Shown here: one piece after another, positions 1 to 5,701 of the stretch
Layout of the letters: every line of letters starts with the position of its first letter
How positions within the stretch are numbered: the stretch's first letter is position 1
Assembly: GCA_002733285.1 (NCBI GenBank)
Contig: NVVE01000016.1
Location: forward strand, 43,689-49,480
DNA: 5,792 nt
DNA from: Lutibacter sp.
GTDB taxonomy: Bacteria > Bacteroidota > Bacteroidia > Flavobacteriales > Flavobacteriaceae
Reading direction: 5' to 3'
Notes under the pieces: generated by a model
What the model saw: the letters and a program-made list of their open reading frames with translations, nothing else
Told to the model about the DNA's origin: nothing
The model's database searches: none
Position numbers and translations under genes: made by a program

Positions 1-504
1 AATCTCACCCATTGCGTTTTTATCACCAAATAATTTTTTAGCAGTTTCTTCAGTCAACACAATGGCATTTTTTTCTTTTAGTGCAGTCACTGGATCCCCA
101 TGCACAAATTCATAGTCAAAGACCTTAAAAAAGGTACTATCAGCAAAAGTAGAATTTTGTATGTATACACTTTTTTGTTCGTATCGCATTAAAACTTCAA
201 TGCCTCGAGGCCTTAATCGCGTTGCAGTTTCTACATCGGTAAATTCTGTTCTAAGAGTATGAGCCATTGGACTACTAGATGCAGGTATATTTCCTTGTTG
301 GCCCATCATATTAAACTCAATACCAGTTCTATATATGCTTTCATATCCACTCCAGTGTTTATCATAACTGGTTTCATCTTTTACAAACATGAATACCAAT
401 ATGGTAATTGTCAACCCAAAAGCCAAACCAAGAATATTGATTACGGCATAGATTCTGTTTTTATTTAAGCTTCTAAAAGCTACTTTTATATAATTTTTAA
501 ACAT
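1..504 (-). CDS. ABC transporter permease, MacB/FtsX type (N-terminal part, runs off the window)
   Basis: This is the N-terminal 168 residues of an inner-membrane ABC permease; the rest lies beyond the left edge. It begins MFKNYIKVAFRSLNKN at the ATG read from 504 and stays open to base 1. A short basic amphipathic N-terminus is followed by one transmembrane helix (about residues 19-41, AVINILGLAFGLTITILVF). From about residue 43 comes an extracytoplasmic stretch typical of the MacB periplasmic core domain (DETSYDKHW, then STFADSTFFKVFDYEF and IVLTEETAKKLFG). In this family one N-terminal helix, a large periplasmic domain and three C-terminal helices with an FtsX domain make about 400 or 800 residues, so most of the gene is missing. 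It starts 16 bp after the ABC ATPase stop, on the same strand, and is presumably its membrane partner in export or in transmitting force across the envelope. The substrate is not indicated by sequence. Confidence 0.9.
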   Translation of the reverse strand, partial: MFKNYIKVAFRSLNKNRIYAVINILGLAFGLTITILVFMFVKDETSYDKHWSGYESIYRTGIEFNMMGQQGNIPASSSPMAHTLRTEFTDVETATRLRPRGIEVLMRYEQKSVYIQNSTFADSTFFKVFDYEFVHGDPVTALKEKNAIVLTEETAKKLFGDKNAMGEI

Positions 505-520
505 TTTTCTAGTGTTTAGA

Positions 521-1216
521 TTAAACAGCAGCTTGACTTAGCTTACTTTTCTTTTCTGATACAATTTCACCATCTAATAGATTTATTATTCGGTCTGAGT
601 AACTGGCATCATGTGCAGAGTGAGTTACCATTATAATAGTTGTACCTGCTTCATGTAATTCGCACATTAGTTCCATAACTTCATTACCATGAGAACTGTC
701 TAAGTTACCTGTTGGCTCATCAGCTAAAATTAATGGCGGCTTAGTAACTAAGGCTCTAGCAACAGCCACACGTTGTTGTTGAACACCAGATAATTGTTGC
801 GGAAAATGAGATGTTCTGTGAGAAATACCCATTTTCTCAATCAATTCATTTACACGTTTTTTACGTTCGGAAGCATTTACTTTATTGTAAATTAATGGCA
901 ATTCTATATTTTCGAATACCGTCAATTCGTCTATCAAATTAAAATTCTGGAAAACAAAACCAATATTTTTTTTACGTACATTAGAGCGTCCTCTCTCGTT
1001 CAAATGGCTTACTTCTTCTCCTAAAAATTTATAACTACCACTTTCTGGTTTGTCTAGCATCCCTAAAACATTTAATAAAGTAGATTTGCCACACCCTGAA
1101 GGGCCCATTACAGAAACAAACTCTCCTTTCTTTATTTCAAATGATACTTCATTTAAGGCTGTTGATTCCACTTCATCTGTTCTGTACACTTTTGTTAGTT
1201 TTTCTAATTTAATCAT
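521..1216 (-). CDS. ABC transporter ATP-binding protein, MacB/LolD-like
   Basis: A 231-residue cytoplasmic ATPase that would power the adjacent permease. All ABC landmarks are present in order: Walker A GPSGCGKST (38-46, K44), Q-loop Q90 in FVFQNFNL, signature LSGVQ (142-146), Walker B LILAD with catalytic E167, D-loop NLDS (171-174) and switch H199 in VTHS. The sequence around LADEPTGNLDS and the length match the LolD/MacB/FtsE group of ATPases that work with FtsX-type permeases. The signature carries V145 where the family normally has glycine (LSGGQ). This is the only key position that departs from consensus, and the adjacent QQQRVAVARAL is intact. The ATG lies 4 bp after the adaptor stop codon, so translation is probably coupled. 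The family assignment is secure; the transported substrate is not known. Confidence 0.95.
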   Translation of the reverse strand: MIKLEKLTKVYRTDEVESTALNEVSFEIKKGEFVSVMGPSGCGKSTLLNVLGMLDKPESGSYKFLGEEVSHLNERGRSNVRKKNIGFVFQNFNLIDELTVFENIELPLIYNKVNASERKKRVNELIEKMGISHRTSHFPQQLSGVQQQRVAVARALVTKPPLILADEPTGNLDSSHGNEVMELMCELHEAGTTIIMVTHSAHDASYSDRIINLLDGEIVSEKKSKLSQAAV

Positions 1217-1220
1217 CGCT

Positions 1221-1895
1221 TTAGTTTTTAATTTTTATAATTTCATAATTTTTAAAGGTTTCATACGAAGATGAAATAAATTTCTCCCCTTCACTTAATC
1301 CCTCTAACACTTGATAATAACTGGGGTTTTGATTGCCTAATTTTATATAACGTTTATGCGCTTCACCTTTCCCATCAAGTACAAATACATACTGACCGCC
1401 CGAAGCTTGAAAATAATTGCCGCGTGGGATCAATAATGATCTTTGCGCTTTAGAGAGTTCTAATTGTACCTGCATAGATTGACCATTTGTGACTGATTTT
1501 GGCACTTCATCTACAAATATTAATTCTATCTCAAAACGTCTGTTAACTACCTCTGGAAGGACTTTTTTTACTTTTAAGGCAACTGATTTACCATCAAAAG
1601 AGAAGCGCGCTAATTGGCCTGGTTTAACCGAGCTTAGGTAATATTCATCTACCTGCCCCTTAATTTTAAATCCAGATTGTACATCTATCTTCGCTACAGT
1701 TTGATTACTTGAATAGGTTTCACCAATTACCGGATCAAATGAGGATAACATTCCTGATACCGGCGCACGCACCAACATTTTATCAATATTTTCATGAATC
1801 ATATCTAGATTCCGTTGCATCATCCCTATTGATTTATTTATTTGTTGAATTTGAGTCTTATTATCTCTGGTACTTTTTTTAACGTTTTTATTCAT
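1221..1895 (-). CDS. Periplasmic adaptor (membrane-fusion) protein, C-terminal part of a frameshifted gene
   Basis: A 224-residue open frame that carries the second half of an HlyD/MacA-like adaptor. Residues about 1-40 are the returning helix of the coiled-coil hairpin (NKTQIQQINKSIGMMQRNL). Residues 41-71 are the second lipoyl half-motif (LVRAPVSGMLSSFDPVIGE). After that come a beta-barrel region (about 76-150) and a membrane-proximal domain (about 155-220, with LLIPRGNYF and QYVFVLDGKG). It has no signal peptide or membrane anchor of its own, so alone it could not reach the periplasm by an obvious route. Its ATG overlaps the stop of the upstream part (TAATG), which could allow re-initiation. 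In the same frame the reading continues upstream of the ATG as K-N-R-D-L-M, joining smoothly to the upstream protein if one base is added. The most likely reading is therefore one broken gene, not two. It is followed 4 bp later by the ABC ATPase. Confidence 0.8.
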   Translation of the reverse strand: MNKNVKKSTRDNKTQIQQINKSIGMMQRNLDMIHENIDKMLVRAPVSGMLSSFDPVIGETYSSNQTVAKIDVQSGFKIKGQVDEYYLSSVKPGQLARFSFDGKSVALKVKKVLPEVVNRRFEIELIFVDEVPKSVTNGQSMQVQLELSKAQRSLLIPRGNYFQASGGQYVFVLDGKGEAHKRYIKLGNQNPSYYQVLEGLSEGEKFISSSYETFKNYEIIKIKN

Positions 1896-2482
1896 TAAAT
1901 CACGGTTTTTTGTTGGTACTTATACGATTCTCTCAAATTTATAAAGTCATTCCGAGCAATAATTTCTTTTGAATATAATACAGAGTCCACCTTAAAGGAT
2001 CGTCCAACTTCAGCCAACACATTCTCGCTATCAATAAGAGATTCTACCAAACTACGTTGGTCTTTCTCTAAAGATAATTTCAAATTTCTAAGGTTGTTAA
2101 TTTGCTCCATTATGGCCGTTTCCTGATTCATGTACTGCATGGTTACGGCAGGATTGCTTAACCGCAATAATGGTGTCCCTTTTTCAACCTTTATACCGTC
2201 TTCAATAAATATTTCTTCCACTGAACCTCCTTCAAGGGTGTTCACCAGTACAAGGTTAATTGGCTCTACATCACCATCAATTAATATGACATCTAAAAAT
2301 TTTCCTTCTATAACTTCTTTAGTTGAAATTTTAGATGCACTTATCTTATAAATCTTTTTATTAAACGATTTAAAGCCAAAAAAAAGTAGTAAAATTAGCA
2401 GAATTGTTCCTCCAACATAATAGAGTTTCTTTTGGCTCCATTTCTTTTTAACAATTTTTTTATCCATTCCAATTTGTTTCAT
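1895..2482 (-). CDS. Periplasmic adaptor (membrane-fusion) protein, N-terminal part of a frameshifted gene
   Basis: A 195-residue open frame with the first half of an HlyD/MacA-like adaptor, the protein that links an inner-membrane transporter to an outer-membrane channel. A basic cytoplasmic tail (KKIVKKKWSQKK) is followed by one transmembrane anchor (about residues 20-37, LYYVGGTILLILLLFFGF). Next come the first beta strands and the first lipoyl half-motif (about 84-108, GGSVEEIFIEDGIKVEKG), and then the outgoing coiled-coil helix (about 112-190). The frame stops at TAA in the middle of the hairpin, so it lacks the returning helix, second lipoyl half and barrel. Joined to the downstream part with one extra base it makes about 420 residues, a normal family length. 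The start is uncertain: M6 (ATG at 2465-2467), giving MDKKIVKKKW, is as plausible as the first ATG. It is the first recognisable gene after the sigma-54 promoter. Confidence 0.8.
   Translation of the reverse strand: MKQIGMDKKIVKKKWSQKKLYYVGGTILLILLLFFGFKSFNKKIYKISASKISTKEVIEGKFLDVILIDGDVEPINLVLVNTLEGGSVEEIFIEDGIKVEKGTPLLRLSNPAVTMQYMNQETAIMEQINNLRNLKLSLEKDQRSLVESLIDSENVLAEVGRSFKVDSVLYSKEIIARNDFINLRESYKYQQKTVI
1898..1919 (-). other. Interval that must contain the adaptor frameshift; A6 homopolymer at 1906-1911
   Basis: On the minus strand the N-terminal frame is closed by TAA at 1895-1897, and the C-terminal frame is closed upstream by TAA at 1920-1922. Any frame change therefore has to occur within these 22 bases. 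They contain CAACAAAAAACC with a run of six A (six T on the plus strand, 1906-1911). A seventh A would give CAA CAA AAA AAC CGT GAT TTA ATG (Q-Q-K-N-R-D-L-M) and restore one uninterrupted protein. This could be a real one-base deletion, a homopolymer sequencing error, or less likely a -1 slip of the ribosome on the AAA codon. Confidence 0.75.
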
Positions 2483-2776
2483 TTCAAAATTTTGTAATTG
2501 ATCTTAGTATATTTTTCCTATGCTTCCTAATTAATACAAATAATACTCAACGATATTTGTAATAATTGCTACGACTATTGTAAGTAATGAAATCATACCA
2601 TTAAATTTTATAGATTAAATTATTATAAACAAAAACGTCTGTGATCAGACCATTGAATTCTTTTAGTATTTTTAAAGTTGATAAAAAATACATTTTTTTT
2701 CTCTTCTGTCGGTACATGGTTATTAGCTAGTATCATACTATTGATTTTAATTAGGTTTTTATTTCCCTTTATGCTG
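2483..2776 (-). other. Long untranslated leader between the sigma-54 promoter and the adaptor gene
   Basis: About 285 bases separate the predicted transcription start (about 2766) from the adaptor start codon. No gene is convincing here. Two overlapping tiny minus-strand ORFs exist: 2623-2736 (37 codons, beginning MILANNHVPTEEKK) and 2601-2693 (30 codons, beginning MYFLSTLKILKE, preceded by purine-rich GAAGAG). Both are within what chance allows in DNA this AT-rich. A small hairpin with a T-rich tail lies inside (2626-2650). The 160 bases nearest the adaptor show no clear promoter box or structured RNA. Confidence 0.4.
2626..2650 (-). terminator. Weak hairpin with T-rich tail, possible attenuator or terminator in the leader
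   Basis: Minus strand reads GTCTG-ATCA-CAGAC, a perfect 5-bp stem with a 4-base loop, followed directly by GTTTTTGTTTA. The order stem then T-tract fits an intrinsic terminator acting on leftward transcription toward the adaptor. The stem is short and only moderately GC-rich, so termination would be partial at best. It is given as a possibility only. Confidence 0.22.
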
Positions 2777-2793
2777 TTCAATGCTTGTGCCAA
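2777..2793 (-). promoter_or_regulatory. Sigma-54 (RpoN) -24/-12 promoter for the transporter genes
   Basis: Minus strand reads TTGGCACAAGCATTGAA. It matches the RpoN consensus TGGCAC-N5-TTGCW with exact -24/-12 spacing and a single departure (A for C in the -12 element). It points toward the adaptor/ABC genes and predicts a start near 2766. The nearest plus-strand gene encodes a sigma-54 activator, and two dyads sit at enhancer distance upstream. This context strongly raises the probability that the match is functional. Confidence 0.68.
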
Positions 2794-2854
2794 AAAAAGA
2801 AATATTTTATATTGTTGATTGTTAGCATTTTATGATTTTCCGTTAAAAACAAAC

Positions 2855-2870
2855 TGTTCGTTTTTGAACA
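2855..2870. promoter_or_regulatory. Enhancer-like dyad 1 (probable response-regulator binding site)
   Basis: TGTTCGTTTTTGAACA is a perfect inverted repeat TGTTC-N6-GAACA. Its centre is about 96 bp upstream of the predicted sigma-54 start. It matches dyad 2 at 14 of 16 positions. Binding by the neighbouring regulator's Fis-type helix-turn-helix is inferred from proximity and spacing. Confidence 0.62.
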
Positions 2871-2875
2871 ATCCG

Positions 2876-2905
2876 TTGTTCGTTAATGAACATTTTGTAC
2901 ATTCG
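2876..2905 (+). promoter_or_regulatory. Possible housekeeping promoter of the two-component operon
   Basis: TTG (2876-2878), a 19-base spacer and TACATTCG (2898-2905) resemble the Bacteroidetes -33 TTG / -7 TAnnTTTG pattern, with one mismatch in the -7 box. A start near 2911 would leave a short leader before the ATG at 2932. The element overlaps dyad 2, which would suit autoregulation. In AT-rich DNA such matches are frequent, so support is weak. Confidence 0.3.
2877..2892. promoter_or_regulatory. Enhancer-like dyad 2 (probable response-regulator binding site)
   Basis: TGTTCGTTAATGAACA repeats the TGTTC-N6-GAACA dyad. Its centre is 22 bp from that of dyad 1 (about two helical turns), so both face the same side of the DNA. 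It is about 118 bp upstream of the predicted sigma-54 start and only 40 bp before the regulator's own start codon, so it may also control that gene. Confidence 0.62.
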
Positions 2906-2931
2906 TATAAATTATAACTTCCTGAAAATAA

Positions 2932-4314
2932 ATGCCTAAAAAGAATGTAACTATACTAATAATTGACGATGACGAAGACATATTGTTATCGGCCAAACTT
3001 TTATTGAAGAAGCATTATACAAAAATTATTACCCGAACCAACCCAAAAGAAATTAATCAATTGATATCATCTGAGGAGATTGATGTTATTGTATTAGACA
3101 TGAATTACAGAATTGGATTTAATGATGGTAAGGAGGGTATGTACTGGCTAAAGCACGTTTTAAGTATCAATCCAAAAATGATTGTAATATTAATGACCGC
3201 TTACGGTGAGGTAGAATTGGCTGTTAACGCCATTAAAAAAGGAGCTTTTGATTTTATATTAAAACCTTGGTCTAACGAAAAATTTTTAGCAACTATTCAC
3301 GCAGGACTAGAATTGAGCAAGTCCAATCATAAAAATGCTATTCTTAAATCTACTAATGAAGCATTAATAAAAACAATTGATCAAAAATTTGGATCTATTA
3401 TTGGTAAATCTAAGGCTATGATGGAGGTTATGGACATGGTTGAAAAAGTGAGCCCAACTGATGCCAACATACTTATTTTAGGCGAGAACGGAACTGGAAA
3501 ACAGCATTTAGCTAGAGAAATTCACAAACAGTCAAATCGAAAAGATGGCCCATTCATTCATGTTGATCTTGGATCTTTGTCTGAAAATTTATTTGAAAGT
3601 GAACTCTTTGGGCATAAAAAAGGAGCTTTTACTGATGCTTATGAAGACAAACCTGGAAGATTTGAAATGGCAGAAAACGGGACGCTGTTTTTAGATGAAA
3701 TAGGAAATTTACCCTATAACCTGCAATCTAAATTACTGACCGTTCTTCAAGATAAAAAGGTATCGAGACTTGGAGAAAGTATTGAACGCCCGTTTAATAC
3801 GCGTTTGTTATTTGCTACAAATGCGCCCTTAAATCAATGGGTGACTGAAGGAAAATTTAGACAAGATCTTTTATTTAGAATTAATACTGTTGAAATTGAA
3901 ATTCCGCCGTTAAGGAAAAGACCTGAAGATATTCCAGCATTTGTTTCTTTTTATTTAAAATACTTTAAAGAAAAGTATCAGAAATCTCATTTGGCAGTTT
4001 CTAATGAAGCACTTAAAATACTTCAATCACATAACTGGCCAGGCAATGTAAGAGAATTACAGCATACGTTGGAAAGAGGAGTCATCATGTCTGATGGTAT
4101 AGAAATAAGTACTTCCAATTTTAACTTAACAAGTGTTCTTCCAGCTACCGACGGCAATAATGCTGAATATGATAGTTTAAACTTGCAAGAAATTGAAAAA
4201 ATACTCGTTCAAAAAGCGATAGACAAATACGATGGGAATATTTCAAAAGCTGCTAAAGAACTAGGATTAACACGTGCTGCCTTATATCGTCGTTTAGAGA
4301 AGTTTAACTTATAA
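2932..4314 (+). CDS. Sigma-54-dependent response regulator (NtrC family: receiver, AAA+, Fis-type HTH)
   Basis: A 460-residue cytoplasmic activator. The receiver domain (about 5-125) has the acidic residues D12/D13, phosphoacceptor D56 (VIVLDMN), T89 (LMTAYG) and K111 (FILKPW), so it should be phosphorylatable. The AAA+ sigma-54 interaction domain (about 155-385) has Walker A GENGTGKQ (184-191), the sigma-54 contact loop GAFTDA (231-236), Walker B TLFLDE (251-256), arginine-finger region FRQDLLFR (309-316) and sensor II WPGNVREL (369-376). A Fis-type helix-turn-helix closes the protein (about 418-460, NISKAAKELGLTRAALYRRL). The loop has D235 where NtrC has glycine; from memory GAFTDA is common among Bacteroidetes homologues, so this is probably a lineage trait. 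The ATG lacks a clear ribosome-binding site, as is usual in the phylum. It is transcribed away from the exporter genes, with dyads and a sigma-54 promoter between, and is co-directional with the kinase that likely phosphorylates it. Confidence 0.95.
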   Translation: MPKKNVTILIIDDDEDILLSAKLLLKKHYTKIITRTNPKEINQLISSEEIDVIVLDMNYRIGFNDGKEGMYWLKHVLSINPKMIVILMTAYGEVELAVNAIKKGAFDFILKPWSNEKFLATIHAGLELSKSNHKNAILKSTNEALIKTIDQKFGSIIGKSKAMMEVMDMVEKVSPTDANILILGENGTGKQHLAREIHKQSNRKDGPFIHVDLGSLSENLFESELFGHKKGAFTDAYEDKPGRFEMAENGTLFLDEIGNLPYNLQSKLLTVLQDKKVSRLGESIERPFNTRLLFATNAPLNQWVTEGKFRQDLLFRINTVEIEIPPLRKRPEDIPAFVSFYLKYFKEKYQKSHLAVSNEALKILQSHNWPGNVRELQHTLERGVIMSDGIEISTSNFNLTSVLPATDGNNAEYDSLNLQEIEKILVQKAIDKYDGNISKAAKELGLTRAALYRRLEKFNL

Positions 4315-4324
4315 TTCAACTATT

Positions 4325-5701
4325 TTGATTAAGAAATTTACCATACAAGTAGCATTGCGAATTATTATTCTTCTGTTGTTTTGTGTCTTATTTTCATTTT
4401 TCATACTTAAAACCCTTTGGTTTAGCACCATTGGAATTGGGTTGCTTATAACACTGCAAGTACTATTTTTAATAAAGTATGTTAATAATACGAACTACTC
4501 CCTAGTTAAGTTTTTAGAAGCTCTAAAAAATGAAGATTACTCCGTTTATTTCTCACCATCTAAGAAAGGTGATTCCTTCGCAAAAGTATACGATGATTTT
4601 AACCATATAATAAAATTATTTAAACAAAATAAAATAGAGAAAGAAGCACAGTATATCTATTTCAAATATATTTTAGAACATGTAAATTTGGGTATTATCT
4701 CTATTAAAAAAGAAGAGTTATTTAGCACTCAATCCAATTCGGAAATGTTGTTTTTAAATAAAGCTGCTTGTACAATACTCCAACAGCCTCATCATAAGTA
4801 CTGGCATCGTTTAGCAAACAATGTCCCCTGGCTGGTTCATGAAATAAAGAAAATATCGGATGGAGGAAAAATATTGGTCGACGTTGGAGATGAAATAGAG
4901 AGAAAACAATTATCACTTGAAGTAATTGAATTGCAATTACTAAATGCACCTTATCTCATTATTACTTTTCAAGATATAAGGTCTGAAATTGAACAAAAGG
5001 AAATTGAAGCATGGCATAACGTAATTAGGATTTTAGCGCATGAAATGCTCAACTCATTTACTCCTGTAAGTTCATTGGCTGCTACTATTAAATCTCTGAC
5101 CGAAGATAAAAAAGGAAAACTATTGGACCATAATCAATTAGAGACAGAAGATATCAACGATATAAATGTTGCGGCTAAAACAATTAAAAAACGTTCTGAT
5201 GGATTACTCGTTTTTGTAAAAGATTACAGAAAAATCTCAAATGTTCCAATTCCACAACTTAAAAAAATTAATGTTATTCAATTTTTAAAGAGTATACAAA
5301 CTCTTATGAATCCCGTAATCGAAGAAGCAAATGTGGATTTGAAACTTTTACCAATTCCTCCAAATGCGTCAATTAAAGCTGATAGTAAATTGATTGAACA
5401 AGTATTCATAAATCTTATTAATAACAGCATTCACGCATTGAAAGAAACAACGTCTCCAATGATTCATATAAGTTGTATTGTTGAATCGAACAACACAACT
5501 ATTCTTCTTAAAGATAATGGAAGTGGTATTGAAGAAAAGATTTTAAATAAAATATTTATACCTTTTTACACAACCAAAAAAAATGGCTCAGGTATAGGCT
5601 TAAGTTTGTCAAAAAATATATTAAAAAAACACGGCGGAAATTTAATGGTGAGCTCTGAACTAGGTTCGTATACTACTTTTTCTTTACTATTTAAAAATTG
5701 A
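4325..5701 (+). CDS. Membrane-bound sensor histidine kinase, NtrY-like, partner of the upstream regulator
   Basis: A 458-residue kinase. Two closely spaced transmembrane helices (about residues 10-29 and 33-52) form a hairpin with almost no periplasmic loop. Residues about 56-105 look like a linker/HAMP-like segment and about 108-218 like a PAS-type domain (YILEHVNLGIISI ... LIITFQDI). The dimerisation/phosphoacceptor helix has H239 in ILAHEMLNSFTPVSSLA, an H-box typical of NtrY-like kinases. The ATPase domain has the N-box NLINNS (363-368), G1 DNGSGI (397-402), F-box FIPFYTTK (411-418) and G2 GSGIGLSLSK (421-430), so it appears complete. Translation most likely begins at TTG (4325), 10 bp after the regulator's stop. 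No ATG occurs in frame until M141, well past the membrane helices, and the N-terminus begins exactly as expected for a membrane anchor. The missing periplasmic domain suggests sensing in the membrane, in the cytoplasm, or through the transporter. Confidence 0.93.
   Translation: MIKKFTIQVALRIIILLLFCVLFSFFILKTLWFSTIGIGLLITLQVLFLIKYVNNTNYSLVKFLEALKNEDYSVYFSPSKKGDSFAKVYDDFNHIIKLFKQNKIEKEAQYIYFKYILEHVNLGIISIKKEELFSTQSNSEMLFLNKAACTILQQPHHKYWHRLANNVPWLVHEIKKISDGGKILVDVGDEIERKQLSLEVIELQLLNAPYLIITFQDIRSEIEQKEIEAWHNVIRILAHEMLNSFTPVSSLAATIKSLTEDKKGKLLDHNQLETEDINDINVAAKTIKKRSDGLLVFVKDYRKISNVPIPQLKKINVIQFLKSIQTLMNPVIEEANVDLKLLPIPPNASIKADSKLIEQVFINLINNSIHALKETTSPMIHISCIVESNNTTILLKDNGSGIEEKILNKIFIPFYTTKKNGSGIGLSLSKNILKKHGGNLMVSSELGSYTTFSLLFKN

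Noticed and set aside
259..468. Plus-strand open frame of 69 codons
   Set aside because: It lies wholly inside the minus-strand permease gene, whose protein is recognisable; the plus-strand translation resembles no family.
1050..1274. Plus-strand open frame of 74 codons
   Set aside because: Antisense to the Walker A end of the ABC ATPase and the end of the adaptor; a reading shadow.
1898..1919. Programmed -1 ribosomal frameshifting in the adaptor gene
   Set aside because: The 0-frame codons are CAA CAA AAA ACC, so only the P-site lysine tRNA can re-pair perfectly after a -1 slip. This is not the standard X XXY YYZ arrangement, I see no obvious downstream stimulatory structure, and a simple homopolymer indel explains the data better.
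2130..2351. Plus-strand open frame of 73 codons
   Set aside because: Antisense to the lipoyl half-motif of the adaptor; no coding character of its own.
1221..2482. Adaptor of an RND (AcrAB-type) pump
   Set aside because: The fold family is shared, but the adjacent genes are an ABC ATPase and an FtsX-type permease and no RND pump is present, so an ABC-linked adaptor fits better.
2626..2650. Riboswitch or structured RNA in the leader
   Set aside because: Only one short 5-bp hairpin is visible; nothing matches a riboswitch core that I recognise.
4722..4949. Minus-strand open frame of 75 codons
   Set aside because: Antisense to the PAS-like region of the kinase; no recognisable product.
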